64,000 bases of DNA, taken from NCBI GenBank assembly GCA_008933995.1, contig WARS01000110.1:1116001-1180000 (forward strand), in the 5' to 3' direction. This document shows positions 47,701 to 59,700 of this stretch, piece after piece. The first letter of the stretch is position 1. The number at the start of each line of letters is the position of its first letter. Both the position numbers and the translations under genes were made by a program. The notes below the pieces were generated by a model. It worked only from the letters and a program-made list of their open reading frames with translations. It ran no database searches and was not told the DNA's origin. The DNA is from Datnioides undecimradiatus (lineage: Eukaryota > Chordata > Actinopteri > Lobotiformes > Datnioididae).

Positions 47701-50700
47701 GTGCACACTGACACTGACGCGCACATACACACACTCTGCGTAAAATGTAGCTCAAACAGATGCGCTCAGCTGCAAATCATGCCTAGTGGTCAAATATATG
47801 TTTTTAGGGATGAACAGGTAGCTGTAGAGGACAAGGCCAAAGCAAGCGAGTGATCTCTTGACATTTTAACTAATCCCTTCTAGCTTGTGGTTTCTTGCAC
47901 ATTTGCGAAATTTGCTAGCAGCCAGAATTGGCTTTTTCACATATGCAACCTGTCATGTTGGATTGGCCAATGACATGGTACAAACCAGGGATGTGATGGC
48001 TCGAACGCTGAAATGGACTGTGATTGGATTTAGATGACACCGCCAGCTCGAGGCTACGGGCCTTTCTGTTTGAGCTGTGGGTTTAGAAGTAGATTCTTTA
48101 ACTGCTCTGGTGTCTCATACATTGGCAAATATCTCGCCACGAAGCCAGCAGCATTAACAAGACTCCCTGTGACATGGCTATATGAGTTACCTCCCGTTGC
48201 CAGCCTGTAATAGAATTCTTTTTACGCAGATAAAACCTGTGATTTAAACTCTCCCGTCAAGCCTGCATCATACGAACTATGAAAGTCTTTGAGTGTTAAG
48301 GTTTTCCATGGTTGCAGGTGTTGCTCAGTTGTTTGCATATTTCTTAGTTGAGGTGTTATTAGTCATAGTCCAACTTTGGGGGGGGGCGACATTTAGGATT
48401 TCCTGTGACTCTGCCTGTTTGTTTATGTACACAAGCCCAGACGGGCCACAGTGGCATTGCGTGATGCGCGTGAGAGAACAGGCTGTACCTGCCACGGCCC
48501 CGTGTTTGGTGGCTCAGGGCAAACACACGGTACCTGTCAAAAGCAGTTAAAGCCCCGTTCAGCAGCCTGCCCGCCCTGCATGGCATCCCGTCAGACGCCA
48601 GCTGAACTTTTCACTTGTCAATTCTGAAAGGTTAGCGCTAAAATCAGCAGCGACAGATGCAAATGGATGGGTGCTTTTTTGGCATTTTTGTGCAGGGATG
48701 TTTCATGTCACCTAGACCAACTTGTCTGCCCCCTCCTACCTTCACTCTACTCTGTCATGGCCTCTCTTTAGCCCCCCTGTTTCCTTTTCAGAACACATCT
48801 GTCTATGGGGACAGGTATAACCGACCCTTTCCGGTCCTCAGGAGTATTTGTTTGAGCTTTAGTTTGCCCTAGATCCATCGCCCACTTGGTTTTCTCCTTG
48901 ATATCCAAGATTAATCCAATTAATTCTCCTTCATTAGACATGCATGAAATCTTCTTTGCCAGGTGCTGCCACAGTTATGGCTATTGTTTCCTAGGACAGA
49001 TTTTTATTTCAGTATGTTCATTAGATTTTTTTTTTTTCCAGAACTATTCTGGCGCATGTTTTTTTTTTTAATGTTTTAGAACAGAGACAATAGAGAGAAG
49101 AACAACAAAGTTTCCTGGTGCCTGCAATCATATATGCATGACAACCACGAGACCGTCAGGATAACCTGTGAATCATTTCATTCCCTCACACTTCTCACAC
49201 TTATTTTGGTTTTTGATGCAGTGCTTCCCAATCCTGGTTCTGGACAAACAGTGATGCACATGTTTTAGATGTTTTTTGTTTTTGGGTTGTTGTCAGGCTT
49301 CTGCAATGATTGATCATAAGCAGATTATTTGAATCAGGTGTGTTGGAAGAGAAAAATATCAATATCATGCAGGGCAGAGGGTGTCCCCAGAACTAGGACT
49401 GAGAAACAGTGGAGACTAAAGGAACCAGAAGCAGCCCTGATTAATGCAGCCCTGTTGCAGTTGGTGTATAGAGCATGGTGTAGCAGAAAACAGTTGTGCA
49501 AGCATCTAAACAGGATAGCACAGATATTTAATCACCTTTTAATATACTGAACTACGGTTTCAGGTGGAACTGAAGATGAAGTACAATGACCAGCACTGCA
49601 AGTCCAGAGGTCTTCTCCCAGGGCATCGTTGGTATGAGATTCAGGCCTACAGAGCTCTAAACCAGGCCCTGGGGAGGTAAATCTGTCCCCTTCACCTAAA
49701 GTATTATGGCTCATTTACTTTTCTTTATACCTAAACCTTAAAACCTTATCTTACAGGTGCATCCGCCACAGGAATGACTGGGGTGCTCTTATTCTGGTGG
49801 ATGACCGTTACAGAAATAATCCCACTAAGTACATCACAGGTACTCAGCACTGAACGCCGACTGACTTAGTTTGTAAAACTGCTCAGCTTCTCACCTTGAA
49901 CACTAGATGGCAGTAGTTATCCACTGTAAGATTTTTAGAAGTGATCGTCTCTGATGTCTGTGTGTGTGTATAATCTCAGGTCTGTCTAAATGGGTTCGCC
50001 AGCTCGTCCAGCATCATAACACCTTCAGCAACGCCATGCAGTCTCTGGTAGCCTTCTCGCAGGTGCACCAGAAAGCAGAGGCGGCCCCTGCAGACAGTCA
50101 GGCGCCCAGCTCTACGGTCTCTTCTCCCAGCAGTCTCTCGCTGGGAACAGTAGAGGAACATGGTCTCCACAAGGCCTCAGACCCTCAGACACCTATCAAA
50201 CCACCTGAGCCCCGGGACACAAGCCCTTCAACATACCATTTATTTCCCAATAAACATTTGAAAACTGAGCAAGATGAAAAAGCAGGTGAGCTAATTGTAA
50301 AAAAAAACAACAACTGCTCTCTACCCTCCATTAAGACCTATTTAATATTTGAATCAATCTCTTTTTCTCAGATCTGCCTTCGTAATTTCATAATTTCATG
50401 TTTCATGTTCATACTTACATACTCATTGTCGACAAACCCGACGAAAAGACCGAAACCAAGGTGTTGGTAGCTCAGGTGCATTTACCGACATGAAAACAAG
50501 AATTTCATGATATAAAATAGTTTAAAATTTGAAAAACAAAACATAACCGTGTGTGTGTGTGAGTGCATTTGTGCGTATTTAATGGTAATGATGGAATATC
50601 TCACTCAGTGCCACAGTGTGGAGCTCTAAGGCACAAAGAACGAAGCTATTCAAAGATAACGCATGATAGAAGGTTCTGCTCTCAGATCTGAATATCGCTA

Positions 50701-53700
50701 ACTTCATCAAGATTGAATGTATTTGAATGGAAGGGGGTTAATGTGAATTGTAAGTTGAATTTCTATGGTTAAAGGCAATATTAAAGACTGCCTTTACAAC
50801 TAAGATACATTCTTAACAAGTGAAAAAAATCAATTTTAGTTCTGTTTTTATTCTATTTTACTTATTCATTTAAAGTGGGTAAAGCTTTGTTAAATGAGTC
50901 CATCAGGATTTTAGCAGAATGACACATTCCACTGTCTAACTCCTTTTTCTTTCTTCACAAATCACGACATTCAAAGCAGCGCTGTTTTTAAAAGACCGCG
51001 ATCAAAGGTGCATGCCATTTTTTGTGCTCAAGGATGTATGAGCATGACATCACCACAAGGAAATATGCTGAGGTGACGTGTTTGCACATCGCCTTGGCGA
51101 GCACCCATTGTCTTGGGGGTCAGGACAAGGTTGAACTGTTAGCCCAGTTGAATTCGGTTTGGTGGATAGGGTTGGCAGTGGAGCAGTAGCACACGCCCCC
51201 GCCCCTCGTTGTTGGGGGTGGGGGCCATGGCATCAGTTGAGTGGCTTGCCTCATTACTGTAAGGTCTTTTGCGTGCCTGAGTGGCGCTGGAGCGAGCTGA
51301 TGAGCAGATGTTGGACTGTTGCTTTTAATTAAATCCCCTTGACCTTTGTTTGGGTTAGATTGAGCGTAAGCCCACATTTAGATCTTTTTTATAAAACAGC
51401 CTTGGCAGTCGTGGTACTCTACGTGCCAGTCTTATTTCGTTGGAAGGTATGAGGGCTTTTTTGTGATTTTTAATGCATTTCCTCTGTTGTCTTTGTCATA
51501 GTTCAGTAATATATTAGAATACGGTCAGTAAATATCACTATATTTTGTTTTTTTTAATGCAGAATGTCCGAAGACGATGCACAGTCCATCAGCAGACCCC
51601 CCGTCGCATCAAAAAAGAACAGCACAGCCTTTCTACCACATTTTCACCCCCAGCCCCGTCAGCTCCTGCAACAAGAAGCCAATCTTTAAAGCAAAAACAC
51701 CCAGTAACTCCAGCCAGCACTTGGAAACGTCTAATCATTCTGATCACAAGGGACAGCAGATCACCTTTCCACAAAAGAAGATGGAGGTAGCTTGTCTCGA
51801 ACAAGAGGCTCCAGGCAGCTCCAGCGAAATCAAAGTTGATTCACACAGTCTGGCTCTGGAGCCTTCTATCCCTCCCGGTTGCGAAAGTGAACCATCTACA
51901 GCAGACAGTCCAGACAAAGATGAAGAGGACGAAGACCAGACTGTCTTCTTTACTCCAGAACTTTTCATGGGCGAAGACGACGAAGGCAGCCCACAGAAAG
52001 AGACAGGGAAGTCACCTCCCAGGATAGAGAGCCCTGCCCTGCTGTCAGAAGAACTTTTTGGCTCTGAGCAGGCCCAAGGGCAAGCCTCTACTTTTGATGG
52101 ACAGAGTGCTATTTCAGTCAGTAAGAAGAGCACAGAGCTGTCACAGGGACAGAAAGAAGAAATCAGAGGGCAGAGGCAAGGTGGGGAGGGAGAGCAGGTG
52201 GATAACCAGAGCAGACAGACAAACGGTACGCTTCGCAGGCTGTCCAGGTGTAGGCAGAAAGCTCCCTCCGCTCCAACAGGTAACTAACAACCTGAGAACA
52301 TGAAATATAGTGGCCGAATCAAGAAGTCGGGCTTGTATATAACATAACAATGAATATTATGGTGCCAAAACATTTCCCACCAAAGCTTGCCAGTAGATTG
52401 ATATCGAAAGTGATTGTAGTGCACTGTAACACATATTTCTTTATATATCATCCCATCTCATTTTTCCATCTTTTAAAATTTCCATAACACTACGCTGTTA
52501 CGTACCTAAGAATGTTACTTCTGCCTCAGACAACTAGTCTACACACTCTTACCACGCACGCATTACATGATGAGGCTTCAGCCATCTCAGGTCAGCTTCT
52601 CATGTAGTGTGACAGCACATCCCATTAAGTCCATTAAAGCCTTTCCTCAGCTAAAAACACATAACTAACCAACAGCAGCGAAACTGCTGCGCTGATTGAA
52701 CGTGCATGTTGACAAATCGTTAAAATACAAATCCACACTCATTTGTTTTCTGCAGCAACAGCTAATTATTTACTTTTGTTGTAATGATGTGTCTGTACAT
52801 TATGTCTATGGAATGTAAATTTCTTCAAACATGCCTGATTTAACCTAAAGAGGAGACCCTGTTTTGTCCTGTTTCAGTTCCAAGTGAACTTGGTAATTAT
52901 GTGCTGTAAACTTCAATGGTATTTGCGTGTCGACACGGCCTTTCAGTACAAGCATCCATATAAACTCTGTAAAGAATTCTGTTCATTAAACTTTAGCATG
53001 CCGTTGATTTTTTTTTAAATTTATTTATTTATTTTTTTTTCCTTTTTTGTTCCTTCTTCGGCCACAGTAAAGTATTTTTATAGTTGTCCCGGCCCGTCGG
53101 TGGTGGAAGTTGGTTGGTTGTGATCATTTTAACTGCTTTGTTCTTAAGAGCTGTGGCTTTCGGATCAATGTAAGGCAGTAGATGATGATGATGATGATGA
53201 TAATAATAATAACACTAAAAAGAAAACAATACACCTAAAGTAAATTGGAAACACTAAACACTAAAGCACAAGCACCATGGTTACTTATAACACTGCCCAT
53301 GTTTTTGATCATTTGGACTTTGCTGTGGGGAAAAAAGACAATGTTAAATATATATTTGATATTTTAAATACATTTGTAATATTTAGGCCAATACTTATAT
53401 CAATTAAGGTAGAGTCAAATATCGGAAACACGTCCCAGCATAACACAGTTCGACGACAGCACGAACTACGGCCTCCAAAATGAGCAGCCCCCGTTCCCTA
53501 AAACAGCTGGAACACTGTAACCTTCATTAAGGTATAGTTGACTATGACTGCTGCATTAGGCTGCATTAGTTTTAGAAAGGCAGAGCTTATAAACTAGCAA
53601 CTGATTGGGCATCTTCAGTTAAACAAAAACAAACGTCACAACACCACTATACATGTTGAAATTAGTTTAATATTTAACATATAATAAGTTGCATTTAATT

Positions 53701-56700
53701 AGACCAAATACATGAAATTAAACCAGTTATTTTCCCCAACCATTTACAGTGTATCTTCCATGTTACATGTTATTTTTGTGCAGAATTATAATTCAGTGAC
53801 ATTTCAATTTTACCCTCTCCTTTTGCACAACAGCGGTTATTTGTGACCTATGTATGTGCAGACCAGTACTATGTGTAATCAGCAGTTTAATGGCCATTTT
53901 TGATTGTCTGAGGAACTGAGGTCATTTAATCAAGCCAATGCTAAATGCACAATCACCAAACAGGCTAAGTTGAAGGGAGACAGAAAAATGAGATTCAACA
54001 TGATTACACTGATGTGATTTGTCTCATTACAGCTCGAACTTCACCAATGTGTGATTTGTGCAGACGAGCAGAGTAGACAAGTGTTCCATTAAAGCCTTTC
54101 TTTGCTCATCAACTGCCTCCCCAAGACCCTTGTATATGTAATCGTGCATGACCACTCGTTAACATCATCAAAACACAGAGCACCGAGGGGCCGGCGAATG
54201 TGTGTTAAAAGCACTTAATAGGGAGCCCACATTACTGAAAGACTCAGTAATGGCTGTGAATGACTGTGTCTTTCCCATTAGACTAATTTATCCTTTCCCC
54301 CAACCCCGAATCATTAAAGCTACACTAAGACAACGTTGTTATTTAAAAATACACCAGATTTAGCCAAAATCACAAAGTGGAAACACAACAGAAAAAGTGC
54401 ACCATCTGTTTTAATTGAAACACCACACATTTCTGCTGTTTGTCCAAATAAAATTTTGCCATTGGGGATGATCGGATATCTGTCTAATCAAAAGTTTACA
54501 AGGAAATACAGACTTTCACCTCGTTCACAACTTTTTCATCGCTTTGAATAAAATGTGTGAATCAGTTACATTTGACCTCACCTAAACATCCCTAATCCAA
54601 AGATAAGTATGTCATTTCTTAAATAATACGGACCTTTTAGATGGTCAGTAGTATCCAGCTTAAAATCCATTCTAAAGAAGAACATTTAGATCATGACTGG
54701 CCACCATCCAAGCTCAACATTTGCTCTGGTGTACAAGTGCCTATCCCCGCAGATTGCTATATACATAACGAGAGGAGGATAATTCTGCCATTCTACCATT
54801 ATACGCATTACTCTCCTAAAAAAGGTCTTTCTTGACCATGGAAACAGTTCAGTTACCTTTAACGGTGTCTGTGATGTTACCCAATGTAGGTTTAAAGAAC
54901 ACCTCAAATCACCAACGTCACCCCTGTATGTTAAAACATGACTGATCTATATGCCAGATTATAACAATGTGATTTAATGTTAATTGGCAGGTGCAGGCTG
55001 TGAAGTCAACAGTGTAGGGAGAGACAGTCTTCAGCAGACTGAGACCAGGAGCAACCTAAGGAGGACAGAAGCTGACAGAGCAGATAACAAGTTAAAGTTC
55101 TCAAAAAAAGACAGAGTTCAAATGAATCCTTATCAGGAACATCTTTTGCCAGAGGCTCAGGACGATAGCTGGGGTGCCTGCCAACAGACAGAACAAATCT
55201 TGAAACCAAGCATCAGCGACAGAGTGACTGAGTCAGGAATGTCCTCTGTGGGTGTGAGGGAACACAAGGCTCTTAAAAAAGCGCCCACTACACCTGTTAG
55301 TTTCACAAGGACTGAGTTTGAGATCGTTACTCCCAAAAACGAGAACATGGGAGGTCTTCGGGAAGGTGCAACAGCACGATGTAGACCTTCGAGTCCAACA
55401 GTGGATGGTTCAGGAAGTCCTTATAGGAGCCAAAGAGGTAAACAAATCCATATGCACATGCCTTTTTTGACCAGCACACAGTTCATGCCGCTCCTGAAGA
55501 AGGTTGGAGACAGTAGTTTGGAATAAAACACATCACAAATGTGACTAATTTGGGGGAAGCTGGCAAAACTAGAAGAACCCTTTTCTAACTGACACCAGTG
55601 CCTGATTTCGGTCTCAATAATACCCCGCAGAAGACGTAAATGTGTTATTTTTATACAGTGTTTGTTTTTTTTTAAATGATGTATACCAGCATCAAACACA
55701 ATTAGCGGGAAATTGAATCAGACTTCATGTCTTTTTTTTTGCCCAAATGCATATATACATCACTGCACCTCTGAAGCCTCCCCAACAGCGAAGCTTCAGC
55801 CATTGCACCATTAGACAATCAGTTTTCTGTACACTTGGTGGCAGTCACCTCAGGTTGTTTTACAGCACATTACCTGATGACCTGACTTCTAGACAGTAAG
55901 GCGGCGTATACATACAGTTTGGGTTTGAAACTCACAATATGTGCAGACTCTACAATTATTCCACAAGAGGTGTTTTGTGATTCCCTAGCAGGATTCTTTG
56001 CACATTTTCATTATTTTAATTAATCAGTACATTCAAATTCAAAGTAATTTTAAATGAAATGAATTTAGTTAGTTAGTTGGCAAAAAAATAAAATGAACCT
56101 ATTTTTCATGTAAACTAAATCTTGTCATTTTTTTTCAATCAAGCTATAAAAGTACAGAGATCTTGCAAGAAAAAACGCAGAAGATTTAACAAGACCTCTC
56201 CAAAGAGAAAGGTGAGTGTCAAATGCCAAGTCAACATTTTGTTTTTCTAATGTCCCTGCAAACATACAGGTTTTCAAGCAAATAAAAACTTTCAAGTAGA
56301 GGGAATAGTAGATGCATTATAGGACAAATAAAAGCTTGACACAGATAAATAAATATTGACACAGATTAGCGCTGCCGTACACCTGCACCGATGTTTTTTT
56401 GTATTAAGTCTGTTTTCACTATGTGCTGCACATAAAGAAACCGCAGTTGATGGTAGTGAGTCATATCACCGCATCCTGTGTGAACACAGTGTGAAAATCA
56501 AAGGGTCTGACAGGGGAAAAACAGCTGCGTGTGTGTCAGTGGAGCAATTATCAGCAGCAAGGTACATGACCCCAGATCAGCGCTGACACAGAAAGAAAAG
56601 GTTGTCATTCAGTTTTTTACAGTCTTTTTCTGTAAAAGCAGGTTCACATAATTAGCATTTAGAGAATAGTTTTCCACTTTGCAGGTCATCTGTGCTATGG

Positions 56701-59700
56701 ATCTGCATGGATACTGTATGAAATGTATTGAAAATGCTTTCAGCAATGTTCAAAGATGTTCAGTGAAAGTCCATTGTAATGGTTTTGATATTTAAAAAGG
56801 CAATGAGGGAAGGCAATAATTATATAAACCAGAAAAAAGTCAGTCTGATTTTTTTTTTTTTTTTTGTTTATTGTTTATTGTGGTTTTACTTACAGCAAGT
56901 CAAAGACCAGAAGCCATGCTGTTTGGGACTTCACTGTTGTATGTGTGAAGAAGAACTACTTCCTACAGTACACGGTAATTTCTTAGAAATGCCTGCTATT
57001 TTCATACAAGTGCATTAGTTAAAGTGAACCTGTTTCCTTTTGGCATTAATTGAATTTGGCGTTCATTCTCAGGTGCATTAGGACGTGCCGTTTGTGAATT
57101 TGAACATCTAGCTGTTCTGAGAAAGGAAAAGTTTAGTCACACAACAACAAGATGCCGCTGCCAGTGCGCCTCACATCATCCGTCGATTTCACACAACTCG
57201 GACTCACTGCTGGTAGTCCAAAGTCTCACATCAGTGAAGGCCCTGAGGACTACTCTGCAGCCTTACTGCGATAGCAGCTTAACTGGTCAGTTGATAGTGG
57301 GTTTGATTTGATCATAACGATACATGTTACATGTTTTCTATCAAAAAAAAGGCCGCCACATCTACAGTGATGAACTGAGCATCCAGCATTAAAATATATC
57401 TGCACATTTTTTGTAGAAATGATAAAAGGAAATTATAAATACAGTAAAAAGCTAAATACATTGGTTCTTCTGCCGTCCCTCCTGTTTTAATGACAGTTTA
57501 ACATTCATTCACATAAGTTAACCTTTTGCTTTGATCCTTTTATTGTGCCCTTTTTTCCTCCCGAGTCAGTAAAGTTGCATGCTCTCCCACTTCTCCTCAA
57601 TCATGCAGCATACAATGCCATCTGGAACCCAGAGGAGGGCTCTGTTACCAGATTTCTGCAGTGCAAAGGCTGTTTGGCTATAATTGGAGCAGAGATCCAG
57701 TACCCTCGAGACACGGCTCAAGATCAGGTAAATGTAATCTACGTGAATAGATGTGTAAATGTACAGTATGTGTTCTCAGTGGGACGTCTGGACGGTAATC
57801 ATGGATTCTAGCAAGCGGCCAGTATGGAGCAGATCCCAATGTGTGAATGAGTTATGAACGATACATTCAAAGAAAGGCTGAATATGTCACTAGACTGCTG
57901 ACTAGACATCACGCTCTAGCTGTAAACAATACTGTTCAACACATAGGTGAAAATAGTCCCTGTTACTTTGTATGTCTCTGGATGTCTGCCTGTTTTCATG
58001 TTTTATTCCCTGTTTATTTAATTTGTTAAACATAGCACTAGGAAAACAATTGATATAATTAGCATCTGGTCCTATTTCCTGGGTTACAGAGAACACAACA
58101 GTAATAGGAAGTCACTGTAATGTTATTTTTCAACTAGAGAGCCATCATCAGTGTGTTCCTTAGCAAGGCAATTAACTGTGAAGCTGCTACTGTATCTGAG
58201 CAATAATGACATCACATCACCTGTAAATAATATTAATTTCCGCTACTCTACTGGACATGAGTTCAATGTGAAACATTCTTTTGGGGCTGTTGTTTTGGCA
58301 AATATCTGGTCAGTTATTAAGAAAACATGAGTCTCCAACTGTTGCTCATAACACATCACCGTTCGACAGAATTAAATAACATCACTTCCAAGTAAATTTA
58401 AGCATCGTATTCAGTTTGCACCCTCTTTTCCCACTTCAGTCTGAGTGCTGCTCTAGTATCTTTCTGTAACTCTTAAATCGTAGGAAGTTGGCTAAAACTG
58501 TTTTTTAGCATGGAAGCACCTGTCCTTTGCGAAACCCAACTTTAACCATGGTTGGAAGATGGGTTGCAAAGACAGGATAAATGACATATTAATCCGTTCA
58601 CCTGCAGAGCGACGCATTTCAAATCACGTCACTCAGGAAGTGAAACTGGTTTCTGAATGCTGCTGGTGCTGCTTAGGGTTTTTCAGTTGTGTCTGAACAC
58701 CTTATCCCTGTGGCAGGAAACTTAACACAAATTCTAAACACATACACTGACAGTTTAAAATTATCCCACAATGTAAATCTACAGTGCCTTTCACCTTAAT
58801 AATGGTATTCGAAGGATGTTGTCAACTTTCTGACAAGCAGCCATGCTTAAATATCACGACTTGCTAATAAATACAGTGCAGTTAGAGGAAAAAAATAAGT
58901 ATTTCTGGATCAGCACATTTGGTCAAGCACAAGTCAAAATCTTGCAATTAAAAATTAATTATTTAGGTGTATGTACTAGTTATTACCTGCATTTATTTTA
59001 GGTGGCATTTTAAAAAGGCAAATGAGTCACTTTCAACTTGAAGCACGCCACTAGTTCTGTCATCTCAGAAACAGCTGAGCTCCTGGGATATTTGCCGACC
59101 GTAATGTTGCAGAGTTATTCAACCGTGTGCCACAGAGGGCCGAGTGAATGCATAAACAAACCTTCATACGCCTCTCAAAGGCTAACGCAGCTGAATACTC
59201 CCAGCTGAAGCTTTACAGAAAATGAAGCAATGAACATTCACACTCAATCGGCTGAAAGCATGTCAGGGTGAAAGCAGGTGGGGAAAGAGGTTAAAAGTTT
59301 ATCTGCTTGAAAAAATACCTTTCTGTATTTTCCTAAAAAAACACAGCCTACTTCATTGTGGTATTTTTCTAATGAAGAGACCAAAATAGCAACGTCCATC
59401 TCTCAACGCTTCTTAACCCCCTAGTGTGTCTTTGAATCTCCGCGCAAAGCTCATTGATTCAAAAAAGGACTATTTTGTGTTGCAGGATACTTCTGCCGAG
59501 GGATTAATACATTTTTGGTTTACTAGTGAGTATGGACATACTGCTGAATCAAAATAAACCGTGTGTTTTCACGATAATGCAGGAACACGTTGCGTAGTGC
59601 GTATACATATGCATATACACAGAGCAATAACATATATTTCATGGGATTTGTTGACAATAAGAAATATATAGAATATCACCAGACTTGTCCTTAAAGCAGC

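Larger units (their letters stand above)
40509..49563 (+). other. brip1 intron 15 (9.1 kb)
   Basis: The largest intron. Contents: a 20-bp copy of exon 14 (42972-42991), a LINE fragment (about 45150-45730), a 17-bp tandem repeat (46421-46454), a diverged minisatellite (47037-47255), GC-richer blocks (42500-43000, 47460-48700) and a hAT-type MITE (49219-49411) just before exon 16. No exon recognised. Confidence 0.7.

Noticed and set aside
51563-51700. Several SP and TP sites in exon 19 as BRCA1 BRCT ligands
   Set aside because: None has Phe at +3 of the serine.
55380-55420. SSPTV in exon 20 as the BRCA1-binding motif
   Set aside because: The BRCT-binding consensus needs Phe at +3 of the phosphoserine (SPTF in human); Val here does not fit.
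56356-56586. ORF with a protein-like stretch ([18 protein letters not shown]) and a possible donor at 56562, considered as an extra brip1 exon
   Set aside because: With the available acceptors (56438 or 56447) and donor, its length is not a multiple of three and its entry phase does not match exon 21. Inclusion would break the frame of the cysteine-rich exons.
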